In this document: one piece after another, positions 49,428 through 60,100 of the stretch
Layout: each line of letters begins with the position of its first letter
Numbering within the stretch: the stretch's first letter is position 1
Assembly: GCF_904849725.1 (NCBI RefSeq)
Contig: NC_058522.1
Span: forward strand, 194,513,468 to 194,577,467
Origin: Hordeum vulgare subsp. vulgare
Lineage: Eukaryota; Streptophyta; Magnoliopsida; Poales; Poaceae
Length of the DNA stretch: 64,000 nucleotides
Reading direction: 5' to 3'
Notes under the pieces: generated by a model
Told to the model about the DNA's origin: nothing
What the model saw: the letters and a program-made list of their open reading frames with translations, nothing else
Databases searched by the model: none
Translations under genes and position numbers: made by a program

Positions 49428-50489
49428 CCAACACTTTGGAAATTTTCAGATTTGACGGTGCCGCGAGCTCATCCATGTCGGATGACGCCGCGAGCTCATC
49501 CACGGCGCCGCCGTCGCCCGTCGCCCTCCGCCCCCAAGCCCACGCCGTCGCCCGTCGCCGTCGCCGTCGCCCTCCGCCGCCCCCGAGCCGTTATCCATCA
49601 CCGTCGCCGTCGCCGTCGCCATCGCCCTCCGCCCCCGCCGCCGTCGCCGTCGCCCTCGCCGCCCACGTCGTCGCCCCGCCCGCCCCCAATGTGAGCCGCC
49701 GCCACCATGGCTCTGTTTTTTTTGATTTATTGTTTTTAATTTTTGATTTGTAACATTTGATTTCTATGTACATATATAGTTGTAGAATGCTCATTTCATG
49801 CATGTATCTTTGCATTTTTCATATATGTATGTTTGCAGAGACCGGGGGTCTTAACCTCCTTTTCAAACAAAAATATACCCATATGACCAACGTCTGATGG
49901 GTAGCGTGAGTCGTTGCCTTCTTTGTGCGCGATATTTGGCACAAATATGGCCTCAAATCAAAAAAGGTTCAACAAGAAAGTTGTTTGTATCACCCGTATA
50001 TATAAATTTGAAATTGGGCGCACCTCCATCCGAGATCATATGTGGACTGTGGTACCCAAAAATAAATTGTTGTCTCAACCATACTTAAATCCGAGTTCGG
50101 TTAATTTTTAAAGAATGTTTAAAGGATTTGGAATACTTCCATTTTATGGGAAGTCCAGCAACATCATAAATAGATGTAAGGTCACGGTGCATTGAACAAC
50201 ACATAGCAAAATATTCAATCAACCACTTTTTACATTTATTTACCTTTTTATCTCTCCATTGTTTATATGCTTTCACGTTCTTCATTGTTCGTCATTCTTG
50301 CTATGAATAGATCATCATCATGTGTTTGTTATCTGATATACCCAACCACTTTGTGTAGTGGCCAATAATTCATATGGTATTTCTAGATCGTTCGGTGAAT
50401 ATATACTCTATCAACCATCCCTAGTTTTCTCATTCATGCATCTAATTACATGCAAAGGACGATTCAAACTAATATCCACTATTCAACAA
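49428..50489 (+). other. GC-rich CCG/TCG simple-repeat segment, then AT-rich intron-like sequence in the CACTA element
   Basis: 49475-49690 is dominated by GCCGTCGCC-type repeats and can be read as a Pro/Ser/Ala-rich ORF from the ATG at 49436 or 49475. A possible splice donor GTGAGC follows AAT at 49690. The rest, to about 50489, is AT-rich and shows no gene. Confidence 0.4.
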
Positions 50490-50512
50490 CCCGTGCATTT
50501 GCACGGGCTAGT
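50490..50512 (+). mobile_element. Possible Helitron 3' terminus (hairpin plus CTAG/T)
   Basis: CCCGTGCA-TT-TGCACGGG is a perfect 8-bp stem with a 2-base loop, followed directly by CTAG and T. Helitrons end in a short GC-rich hairpin and CTRR, and insert before T. The usual spacer between hairpin and CTRR is missing here, and I could not find a matching 5' TC end. The sequence is only a candidate. Confidence 0.35.
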
Positions 50513-50773
50513 TTCAATGCATGGTTACTTAGTAATGGTCTCGTGAAAGTATATTGATTTTGGAAATAGTGGTTAGTCTTATACTTGTCAGATTTCTTTG
50601 TTATGTGTGTAGTTCCTTCAAAACAAATGTGAAAACCAAAGTGCTAACTTTTGTGGGTATCTTAAAACGGAAATAAAATGTTTTATAATTTTAACATTTA
50701 AATGAAATATAATAAAGCATAGAATAGTTTCATTCAACGTATTGATTTTTTTTATTTTTTAGTTCATTTTACG

Positions 50774-51175
50774 ATGCCTATCCCGCATCCTCGTCGTCCA
50801 CTCGGCGGAGGACACATGCTTGATCAGAGGGGCCATGTCCGGGACTGGGCTCCGACCGGCCGGTATTGGGAGGTGCTACCTTCCGGGGGACGTAGGTTGG
50901 TGAGGAGGCAGCCGGTTGTTGACCCGATCCTTGTTTGGTGGCGGTCACGTGGGCCAGTGACGGTGCCGAGGCTTCCGGACACCGCGGAGGTGGTACATCA
51001 CCGTGTCACCGAGGAGGACGAGCACGTCCGTCGCTACATGGTTGCATTGGAGGGCAGGTTCGACAATACCTGGCAAGTTCTTCAGGGATCTCACTGGAGC
51101 TATGATCCTGTGATGGTTCCTTCTCTTTGGGTGTCCACCGCTCGCGACGATACCCGTCGGGCGCTACGCTTCTAG
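50774..51175 (+). CDS. Unrecognised 133-aa protein encoded in the CACTA element, intact ORF
   Basis: Opens MPIPHPRRPLGGGHMLDQRG and ends at TAG 51173. It is rich in Arg, Val, Trp and Pro (isoelectric point likely basic), with no signal peptide, membrane segment or catalytic motif that I recognise. The composition is GC-rich and coding-like, unlike the AT-rich DNA on both sides. An acceptor-like TTTTTTAG ends 11 bases before the ATG, so a 5'-UTR intron is possible. It lies 436 bases upstream of the B3-domain gene on the same strand, and the two may be parts of one gene or one cargo. Unlike its neighbours it has no stop or frameshift. I do not know its function. Confidence 0.55.
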   Translation: MPIPHPRRPLGGGHMLDQRGHVRDWAPTGRYWEVLPSGGRRLVRRQPVVDPILVWWRSRGPVTVPRLPDTAEVVHHRVTEEDEHVRRYMVALEGRFDNTWQVLQGSHWSYDPVMVPSLWVSTARDDTRRALRF

Positions 51176-51611
51176 CTGTATTAATGATGCTTTATGTATG
51201 ATAGTATTCGAGGAGTATTAATTAGTGATAATATTCGACGATGTATGGACACAAGAGATCGATGATGTACTCTTTCTTATAATTGAATGCATGCTAATTT
51301 GAATACTACTTTATTTTACGATTTGTTTTTTCCTTATTGAATGTTTAAATTGGAAAAGTACTCCTACTTTGAATGCTAAAATTAGAGAGCACTATGTAGA
51401 AATCTAGGAGCCCCCCTCCATCATCCGCGTCGTCGTCCCCGTCACCAACCCCCCTCCGACCTCGAGTCAGGGTCTATATTGTTTTATGCTATTTTACCTT
51501 AAATAGGGTATTTAATTAGGTCCTCCCTAATACTAATGATCATGTTGCTGTAAATGTTGTATGACAATGTTGTAAAGGGTAGTAATTGGTCTCTTCTGCT
51601 GCTTTTCAGAG
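51176..51611. other. AT-rich spacer or intron between the two right-hand CACTA genes
   Basis: No ORF. Ends in the splice-acceptor-like TGCTGCTTTTCAG (51597-51609) two bases before the B3 gene ATG, which suggests that it contains an intron. Confidence 0.5.
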
Positions 51612-52268
51612 ATGGAGTTCTTCACGGTTATACGTGAGAAATCCTTCAGGCTGGTGCTGCCGTACAATTTTGTGAAGATGTTGGACGGCCATCGGCCACA
51701 GAACATGAAGCTGAGGCAGGCCATCAATGGGCTTCGCGAGCTGTAGGACGTGGAGGTGGTGTTCGACGCCGATGGCCGCATGTACCTAGATTGTGGCTGG
51801 AAGTAGTTCATCTGTTCCTACGACCTGGGGATCAGGTACTTCCTTGTCTTCAGGTACGACGGCAACGCCACGTTCGCTATGAAGGTGTTCGACACGACTA
51901 TGTGTCGGAGGTGTTACCAGGACGACGATGATGCCGGTACGCTTTATCTCTTGTTCCTCTCCATTAGGCTATCTCTCACACCCATTTAACAAAAACTTTT
52001 TTGCATTTGGCAAGGCAATGGGAGCAGGAGCAGCGAGTACTCCGACATGTGCTATGTCTACGGCAGCAGCGACTCTGGCAACAAAAGTAGCAGCGACTCT
52101 GGCGACAGCAAAAGTAGCAGCGACGATGGCCTCACGGTGGATGTCCGACAGCTGGGCGACAGGGCCATGCCAATTGTGGTAGAGGAGTACATCCCACAGC
52201 CTGGCCCGGGGCTTCGCCGCTCTAAGCGCATCAAGATGATGAAGGAGAAGGTGAAGAAGCAGGAGTGA
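51612..52268 (+). pseudogene. B3-type DNA-binding domain protein in the CACTA element (two exons, two nonsense codons)
   Basis: Exon 1 (51612-51936) and exon 2 (52015-52268) join in phase at a GT...AG intron of 78 bases (donor GTACGC, acceptor GGCAAG), giving 193 codons including the stop. The first ~105 residues follow the plant B3 pattern: FFTVIREKSFRLVLPYNFV at the start, then VEVVFDADGRMYLDCGWK, and YDLGIRYFLVFRYDGNATF with KVFD at the end. The C-terminal exon is Ser/Asp-rich with repeats (SSDSGNK, SSDSGDSK) and ends in a basic, nuclear-signal-like RRSKRIKMMKEKVKKQE. TAG at 51744 and TAG at 51804 break exon 1 in frame. B3 domains bind DNA in plant transcription factors. Here it could be a captured gene or the element's own repeat-binding protein (TNPA counterpart); I cannot tell which. 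Confidence 0.72.
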
Positions 52269-52670
52269 ATATCTTAAGAACCTGATGGCTTTAATCTTTA
52301 TAGTATAAACCTTTTAAGTACGATAGTGTTGAACTGCTACTGCACTTTTAAGTATGATGGTGGTGTGCCTGATGAAATTTTGTGCATGCTCATAGATGCT
52401 CCTTGTTATTATGATGTATGATGATGCATGATTAGTAGGACTTGTTATTATATATGATGATGTATCATGCGAGCATGAAGAGTTATTATATATCAGCGGG
52501 TGAAATGAACATAGCAGTAGCGTTGGTAAACCAAGCACGAAGATAAGAGAGGACACTTCTCTCTATTAGCTAGCTAATAACAACCTAAATTAACCCCCAA
52601 AACCCCTAAACCGGCCACTTTAAAATAAAAAAACCTCAACTGCAGCCAGTTTCTGACGCGTGGACGCCTT
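52269..52670. other. AT-rich 3' flank of the B3 gene
   Basis: Non-coding, with repeated TATGATGATG/TTATTATATAT motifs. It may hold the polyadenylation region of the B3 gene. Nothing else seen. Confidence 0.45.
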
Positions 52671-52877
52671 TTGGTCCCGGTTTATGTCACCAACCGGGAC
52701 CAACGCCCCCCCTGTGTGGGCTGCCCGCAGCGGCCACGTGGATGCCCATATGTCCCGGTTCATGTAAGAACCGGGACTAAAAGGGGGAGGCATTAGTAAC
52801 GACCTATTAGTCCCGGTTCGAGAACCGGGACTAATGGCCCTTACGAACCTGGACAAATGCCCTGTTTTCTACTAGTG
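52671..52877. repeat. Right subterminal hairpin repeats and terminal inverted repeat of the CACTA element
   Basis: Inverted pairs at 52671-52703, 52751-52779 and 52806-52835. The last is a perfect 14-bp stem (ATTAGTCCCGGTTC) with a 2-base loop. The terminus GCCCTGTTTTCTACTAGTG mirrors the left end. Confidence 0.88.
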
Positions 52878-55800
52878 ATTATTGCCAAGGGACTAGTCAC
52901 TCGAATCCTAACTGCCCCAATTATTTGGCCGATAAGAAGGCGTTCAACGCCAAACAAGGTATATTTGATATACATGTTATTGATGTGTACCTCACCAGCT
53001 TTGTAGTAGTTCCCGGGTATTTGATACTGGTTCTGTTGCTCACATTTGCAACTCAAAACAGGAAGTGCGGAATAAACGAAGGCTGGCGAAGGATGAAGTG
53101 ATGATGCGCGTGGGAAATGGTTCCAAGGTTGATGTGATCGCCATCGTCACGATCTCACTCCAGTTACCATCGGGATTAGTGAGGAACCTAAATAATTGTT
53201 ATTTAGTGCCTGCGTTGAGCATGAACATTATATCTTTATCTTGTTTATTGCGAGACGGTTACTCATTTAAATAAGAGAATAATGGTTGTTCTATTTATAT
53301 GAGTAATACCTTTTATCGTCATGCACTCAATGTGAGGGGTTTGTTCATATTGAATCTCGATAGTGATGATACTCATGTCCATAACATTGAGACCAAAAGA
53401 TCTAGAGTTAGTAATGATAGCACCACTTTCTTGTGGCACTGTCGCTTAGGTCATATTAGTGTAAAACACATGAAGAAACTCCATGCTGATGGACTTTTGG
53501 AGTCACTTGATTATTGAATCACTTGACACATGTGAACCATGACTCATGGGCAAGATGACTAAGACTCCGTTCTCCGGAACAATGGAGCATGCACGTGATT
53601 TGATGGAGATCATACATGCTGATGTGTGCAGACCGATGAGCATACAGGCGCTCAGTGGATATCGTTATTTTCTCACCTTCACTAATGATTTGAGTAGATA
53701 TGGTTATATTTACTTGATGAAGAACGAGTCTGAAACGTTTGAAAAGTTCAAGCAATTTTAGAGTGAACTTGAAAATCATCGTAACAAGCAAATCATATTC
53801 CTACAATTTGATCGAGGAGGTGAGTATTTGAGTTACGAGTTTGGTGCTCACTTAAGACAATATGGAATTGTTTCACGGTTGACACCGCCTAGATCACTAT
53901 AGGGTAATGGTGTGTCTGAACGTCGTAATCATACTTTATTAGATATGGTGCGTTCTATGATGTCTCTTACAGAATTTCCACTATCGTTTTGGGGCTATGC
54001 ATTGGAGATAGCTGCATTCACTTTAAATAGGGCACCATCAAAATCCATTGAGGCGACGTCATATGAACTGTGGTATGGCAAGAAGCCAAAGTTGTCGTTT
54101 CTTATAGTTTGGGGATGTGATTCTTATGTCAAAAAACTTCAGCCTGAAAAGCTAGAACCCAAAGCGGAAAAGTGTGTCTTCATAGGTTACCTAAAAGAGA
54201 CAGTTGGGTATACCTTCTATCTGATATCCGAGGGCAAAGTGTTTCTCTCTATGAACGGAGCTTTTCTTGAGAGAGTTTCTCTCGAAAGATTTGAGTGGGA
54301 GGAAGATAGAACTTGGTGAAGTTGTAGAACTTTTTCTTCAACCAGATGGTGGCACGGGACATAAAGAAGTTTTTGTCGAAGCTACACCAGTTGAAGAGGA
54401 AGCTAATGATGATGATCATGAAGCTTCAGATCAAGTTGCTATCGGACCTCATAGGTCGACAAGGGCACGTACTGCTCCAGAGTGGTATGGGAATCCTGTC
54501 TTATCAATTTTGTTGTTAGACCACAATGATCCTATGAGCTATGGAGAAGCAATGGTGGGCCCGGATTCCAACAAATGGTTAGAAGACATGAAGTCCGAGA
54601 TAGGATCTATGTATGAAAAAAAGTATGGACTTTTGAAATATTACGTGTAGGTCGAAAGGCCATTTAGAACAAATGGATCTTTAATAAGAAGATGAATGTC
54701 GACGGTAATGTGACCATCTATAAATCTCGACTTGTGGAAAAGGGTTTTTCACAAGTTCAAGGAGTTGACTATGATGAGACTTTCTCACCCGTAGCGATGC
54801 TTAAGTCCGTCAGAATCATGTTAGCAATAGCTGCATTTTTCGATTATGAGATTTGGCAGATGGATGTCAAAACAGCGTTCCTTAATGGATTTCTTATAGA
54901 AGAGTTGTATATGATACAACGGGAAGGTTTTGTCAATCCAGAGATTGCTGACAAAGTGTACAAGCTCCAGCGATCCATTTATGGACTGGTGAAAGCATCT
55001 CGGAGTTGGAATCGGCGCTTTGATGAGGTGATCAAGGCGTTCGGGTTTATAAAAGATTTTGGAGATGCTTGTATTTATAAGAAAGTGAGTGGGAGTTCTA
55101 TAACATTTCTCATATTATATTTGGATCACATATGGCTGATTGGAAAAAATGTAGAACTTTTGGAAAGCGTAAAGGATTACTTAAATAAAAGATTTTCAAC
55201 GAATGACCTAGGACAAGATGTTTACATATTGGGCATTAAGATCTATAGAGATAGATCAAGGCGCCTGATAGGACTTTCACAAAGCACATACCTTGATAAG
55301 ATTTTGAAGAAGTTAGAAATGTAACAATCCAAGAAGGGGTTCTTGCTTGTGTTACAAGGTATAAAGTTGAGTAAGACTCAATGCCGAGTAACCGTAGAAG
55401 ATAGAGAAACGAGGAGTGTCGTCCCCTATGCTTCATGCATAGGGTCTATCCTATATCCAATGTTGTGCACAAGACCGGATGTCAACCTTGCCATAAGTAC
55501 GGTAGGAAGGTTTCAAATTAATCTAGGAGTGGAGCACTGGAGAGTGGTCAAGAATATTCTCAAGTACGTGAAAAGGACTAAATAAATGTTTCTCATTTAT
55601 GGAGGTGACGAAGAGCTCGTCCTAAAGGGTTACGTTGATGCAAGCTTCAACACTGATCCAGATGACTCTAAGTCACAAACCGGATACGTATTTATTCTTA
55701 ATGAGGGTGCAGTAAGTTGGTGCAGTTCCAAGCAAAGCGTCGTAGCTAATTCTACATGCAAAGCGGAGTACACAGCTGCCTCACACATGGATAAGGAGGG

Positions 55801-56100
55801 TGTATGGATGCAGCAGTTCATGTCAGATCTTGGAGTATGCCAAGTGCACTGGACCCAATCAATATGTTCTGTGACAACACTGGTTTCATTGCTCTAGCCA
55901 AGGAACCAAGGTTTCACAAGAGGGCGAGACATATAAAGCGACGCTTCAATGCCATCCACGATTACATCAAAGAGGAGGACATAAATATTTGCAAAGTGCA
56001 CATGGATCTGAATGTTGCAGATCCGCTGACTATGCCTCTTCCAGAAGCAAAACATGATCAACCCCAGAACTGTATGAGTGTTAGATTCATTGCATTGTAA
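52878..56100 (+). pseudogene. Copia-3 gag end, protease, integrase, RT and RNase H remnant
   Basis: Resumes at the zinc knuckle, whose central residues are changed, and runs to TAA at 56098. Stops and shifts occur near 53272, 53515, 53759, 53898, 54317, 54648, 55322 and 55583. The integrase Glu region NGVSERRNHTLLDMV is recognisable. The RT box reads YLDH (55118-55129) instead of YVDD, so the second catalytic Asp is lost. RNase H landmarks (GYVDASFNTD, KAEYTAAS) remain. It cannot encode active enzymes. Confidence 0.9.
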
Positions 56101-56151
56101 ATCACATGGAGACGTGAAGCTATATTATTTACTCTAGTGCAAGTGGGAGAC

Positions 56152-57948
56152 AGTTGGAAATATACCCTAGAGTCAATAACGAAAGTTATTATTATATTTC
56201 CTGTTTCAAGATAATTGTTTATTATCCATGCTATATATGTATTGAATGGTAACACAAATGCATGTGTGGATATATAGACAAAACAATGTCCCTAGTGAGC
56301 CTCTAGTTGACTAGCTCGATGATCAAAGATGGTTAAGGTTTCCTAGCCATAGACAAGTTTTGTCAGTTGATAACGGGATCACATCATTAGGGGAATGATG
56401 TGATGGACAAGACCCAAACTATAAACGTAGTATGTGATCGTGTCATTTTGTTGCTATTATTTTCTACATGTCAAGTATACATTCCTATGATCATGAGATC
56501 ATGTAACTCACTCACACCGGAGGAATGCCTCGTGTGTATCAAACATCGCAACGTTACTCGGTGACTATAAAGGTGCTCTACAGGTATCTCCGAAGGTGTT
56601 CGTTGAGTTAGCATGGATCAAGTCTAGGATTTGTCACTCCATATGAAGGAGAGGTATCTCGGGGCCCACTCGGTAATACAACATCACAAAAAAGCCTTGC
56701 AAGCAATGTGGCTAAAGAGTTAACCGCGGGATCTTGTATTACGGAACGAGTAAAGAGACTTGTCGATAACGAGATTGAATTAGGTACACAGATACCGACG
56801 ATCGAATCTCGGGCAAGTAACATACCAAAGGACAAAGGGAACAACATACACGATTAACTGAATCCTTGACAGAGAGCGTCAACCGATAATGATCTTCATA
56901 GAATATGTAGGAGCCAATATGGGCATCCAGGTCCTGCTATTAGTTATCGACCGGAGAGTGTCTCAGGTCATGTCTACATAGTTCTCGAACCCGCACGTTC
57001 TGCACAATTAAAGTTTGGTGATGTTTCGGTATAGTTGAATTATTGATGTTGGTAACCGAATGTTGTTCGGAGTCCTGGATGAGACCCCAGATGTCATGAG
57101 GGTTTCCGGAATGGTCCGGAACGAATATTGATATATAGGAATCTTTCATTTGTCTTTGGGAAATATTTCGGGCATTACTGGTAAAGTATCGGGAGTGACG
57201 AATGGGTTCCGCGATTTTACCTGGAGGGGCCACCCTCCCGGGAGAGGACCTAATAGGCCCATGGGTGGCGCACCATCCCTTAGTGGGCCAGTGAGGCTAG
57301 CCCAATAAACCTATTTTGACTGAAAGAAAGAATAAAAGGAAAAGGAAAAGAAGGGAAGGAGGTGGACAAGGTGGGAATGAGTCCTCCACCAAACCGAATT
57401 GGACGAGGACTCCTCCCTCCTGGGCTCGGCCGAACCCTCCTACTTGGAGTAGGAGGCAATCCACCCTCCCTCTTGTTCCTCCTATATATAGTGGAGGTTT
57501 GAGAGGCTTTTTCCACCGCAAGCCATTGTGCAGCCCTCTCTCCCTCCACCACTTCGTGACACCATGTAGTTAGTTCGGTACGAGACGATGAAGCCCTGCC
57601 GACGTAGCTCCACCACCATCACCGCCATGCCTTCGTGCTACCGGAGTATTCAGCTACCTCTTCGTATCTCTTGTTGGATTAAGAAGGCTGAGATCATCAT
57701 CGAGATGTACGTGTGCTGAACGCGAAGGTGTCGTCCGTTTGGTACTAGATCGGGACGGAGTTCGTGGGACACTTGTGATTCGGATTGCGAAGACGTTCGA
57801 CAACATCAACTGCGTTTCTTAATGCTTCTCGCTTAGCGATCTACAAGGGTATGTGGATCCAATCTCCCCTCTCGTAGATGATCATCACCATGATAGGTAT
57901 TTCGTGTGCGTTGGATTTTTTTTGTTTCCCATGCAACGTTCCCCAAAA
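56152..57948 (+). repeat. 3' LTR of copia-3
   Basis: 1797 bp after the tract AAGTGGGAGAC. The first base pair is AG instead of TG and the end is CCCCAAAA. TATATATAG box at about 57483-57491. Confidence 0.92.
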
Positions 57949-57953
57949 CCACC
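57949..57953. repeat. Target-site duplication of copia-3, right copy (CCACC)
   Basis: Exact match to 29261-29265. Confidence 0.88.
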
Positions 57954-58433
57954 CCTCCCTCCCTCCTATATATAGTGGAGGGTAGAGAGGCTAGCCGCAC
58001 CTCAAGCCATGGCGCAGCCCCTCTCCCTCCACTACTTCATGACACCCAGTAGGTTATTCCAGTAGTGAATGATGAAGCCCTACCGGAGTAGCTCCACGAT
58101 CATCACCGTCACGCCGTCGTGCTGCCGGAGAATTAAGCTACCTATTCATCTCTCTTGCTGGATCAAGAAGGCGAAGATCGTCATCAGGCTGCACGTGTGC
58201 TGAACACGGAGCTGCCGTCCGTTCGGCACTAGATCGTGATTGGATTGTTGGACGGCTTGCGATTTGGATTGCTAGACGTTCGACTTCATCAACCGTGTCT
58301 CTTAATGCATCCCGCTTAGCGATCTACAAGGGTATGTGTATCCGATCTATCCTCTCGTAGATGGTCATCACCATGGATAGATCTTATGTGTATGTAGGAT
58401 TTTTTTTTGTTTCCCATGCAACGTTCCGCTACA
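57954..58433 (+). repeat. 3' LTR of copia-2, second part
   Basis: Begins just upstream of the TATA box (CCTATATATAGTGGAGG) and ends CGTTCCGCTACA at 58433. Joined to 27952-29265 it makes a normal 1794-bp LTR. Confidence 0.88.
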
Positions 58434-59175
58434 CGTATGATGTGAGTTTTTCTTGGTGCATCGTGTGTTATAGTTTGCTTTTGTTTTAGTTCTTGACAAT
58501 CATTATTTGCTGGACATTCCCAGTTAAGAGAGATACATGTTCACCATGATTTTTTAGAATAATCTATGTTCTTCACTTATATCTTTTGAGCTAAGCAGTT
58601 GCTCTAGTGCTTCATTTATATCTTTTGGAGCAAAATGGCATGTAGATTTTATAGAATAATTGCACTCTTGTTCTTCACATAAATTTGTTTGAGAGTTAAT
58701 AAATAGTGACGGTAATTTGCACGGGTTATATGACTAGTCCACAATAAACAGTTATTCAAAGAGTGCATAATCAAATCCTTCATCTAGCACATTAAAGATA
58801 AATTATGACATAAATCTGAACTCGAAAAATACCGTATATGCTCCTGGACTCCCTTATCATAATAATAGTGGAGCACGTCATAAGTAAAATGGAACTAGCA
58901 ATGGTAATACGAATACTCTTGAGGAAATTTTCAAGTTTTTATTTCTAGTCATAGTGAGCAAAATGAAACATTCAAAAACCTCCTGAAGAATCATGGTAAC
59001 TTACTTGGTCCATTGACCTGTAAGATTCCTAGACTCACTAATGATGTATTGTCTCTAGACGGAATAACCAAGAGCATGGAAGCAAAAGTGGCTGAAATTG
59101 CAGAGAGACAAACATTGATCCTCACTAAGTTTGCACGTAAGCCGCAACCTAACTGTGAGATCGATAGAAGAGGTG
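58434..59175 (+). pseudogene. Gypsy-type internal fragment with a gag-like remnant
   Basis: The first 300 bases (GAGTTTTTCTTGGTGCATC, TTTTGAGCTAAGCAGTTGCTC) resemble, from memory, the leader of abundant Triticeae gypsy elements. From about 58970 a frame reads NETFKNLLKNHGNLLGPL and then SLDGITKSMEAKVAEIAE, a helical gag-like stretch with a coiled-coil look. It continues to CEIDRRGV and a TAG at 59178-59180. A frame break lies just upstream (near 58960). Lineage and exact limits are uncertain. A decayed hairpin-plus-CTAGT at about 58710-58737 was noted but is too weak to call a Helitron end. Confidence 0.4.
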
Positions 59176-60100
59176 TTTAGAGGTGGGGTGAATAGACTAC
59201 TTGAATAAATTAAAATCCATCCTACCCTTTCCCAATTTAATGGTTTTCCGATTTTAGCGATTCTAACAAGTCTAGTGCACCCTACACATTCTAGTCAACA
59301 AATATGGCAACGGAAAGTAAATACTTTGCTCATGTAGTAAGGAGTAGAGGGTAAGATGTGGAGATCAAACGCGAAGAAGTTGACATAGCAATTTTTAGCA
59401 TGGTTCCGATAGGTGGCGCTATCGTACGTCCATGTTAGTGGAGACTTCAACACGGGGAGGGTAACGACTGCGAGAGTCCACGGAGGCCACCACCCACAAG
59501 CGGTCCACGAAGAAGCGACCTTGTCTATTCCACCATGGCTTCCGTGCACACAGGACTAGCCTCACTCATGGTAGATCTTCATGAAGTAGACGATCTCCTT
59601 GCCCTACAAACTTCTTGGTTCAACTCCACAACATGAAGTAGGAGGCTCCCAAGCAACACCTAACCTATCTAGGAGGCACCACCCGCCAAAAGGTAATAGA
59701 TGTGGTAGAATGATGAACTCCTTGCTCTTGTGCTTCAGAACATAGTCTCCTCAACACTTAATCACTCTCGCTCGGATTTGGCAGGGGTAGGAAAGATTGA
59801 TCTTGTGGAAAGCAACTTGGCGAGGCTAGAAATAATGGTTCGAATGGTTGGAGTAGAATCTGTTGATCTCAACACATGAGTAGGTGCCTCTCTCTCAGAA
59901 TAATGGATCTGGCAAGTGTAAGTGTGTTTTGAGTGATTCCTCTACGAATGCGAGGTAGGTGGACGGGTATATATAGGCATCCCACAAAATCCAACCGTTA
60001 CAATATTATTGCCCAACTCGATGACACCGAAAAGATTCTCGGTAGTACCGAGTTGCACTAAATGTGGCAACATTTGACTTCTTAGTGAGACCGATATATG
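59176..60100. other. Unclassified repeat sequence, left of the solo LTR
   Basis: Non-coding, probably LTR-type sequence with the phrase GAGGTGGGGTGAATAGACTA at its start and short CGGTNNNACCG palindromes near 60040-60052. It continues at 61915 after the solo LTR. I recognise the style from Triticeae retroelements but cannot name the family. Confidence 0.4.
60096..60100. repeat. Target-site duplication of the copia solo LTR, left copy (ATATG)
   Basis: Matches 61910-61914 exactly. Confidence 0.92.

Larger units (their letters stand above)
33052..52877 (+). mobile_element. CACTA (En/Spm-class) DNA transposon, 19.8 kb, carrying a TNPD gene and a B3-domain gene
   Basis: Termini are CACTAGAAGAAAACACGGC on the left and, inverted, CACTAGTAGAAAACAGGGC on the right, with a 3-bp ATT duplication. 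Inside are subterminal CCCGGTTC hairpin repeats, a TNPD-type transposase gene, a middle repeat cluster, a nested gypsy element (38302-49417, 11.1 kb), an unrecognised ORF and a B3-domain gene. Without the gypsy and its duplication the CACTA itself is about 8.7 kb. The transposase gene is broken, so the copy could move only with help in trans. Confidence 0.93.
29266..57948 (+). mobile_element. Copia-3, BARE/WIS/Angela-type, full-length but split by a CACTA element
   Basis: Own length without the CACTA and its 3-bp duplication is about 8.85 kb, as in copia-1. LTRs are 29266-31058 and 56152-57948. Both ends have lost canonical bases (TA instead of TG at the start; CCCCAAAA instead of CCCCAACA at the end). 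The 5-bp CCACC duplication fixes the limits. The LTRs differ by about 8-9% over the first 580 bases by my count, so it is several times older than copia-1. Confidence 0.92.
21494..58433 (+). mobile_element. Copia-2, BARE/WIS/Angela-type, 5' truncated, host of the central nest
   Basis: Own sequence: 21494-24194, 25682-29265 and 57954-58433. It starts within the leader (matches copia-1 from about 8400), so the 5' LTR and about 300 bases of leader are lost. A gypsy solo LTR interrupts the integrase region. Copia-3 with all its passengers interrupts the 3' LTR. The LTR halves sum to 1794 bp, the normal size. It is the oldest layer of the nest, with many stops and frameshifts. Confidence 0.88.

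Noticed and set aside
49436..49753. Pro/Ser/Arg-rich ORF of 105 codons in the CACTA right half
   Set aside because: It is mostly a GCCGTC simple repeat. It might include a first exon, but I found no splice phase joining it to the downstream ATG frame, so I did not call a gene.
58708..58740. Possible second Helitron end (GCACGGGTTATATGACTAGT)
   Set aside because: The left arm of the hairpin is too decayed (GACGGTAA against CCCGTGCAA) to support the call.
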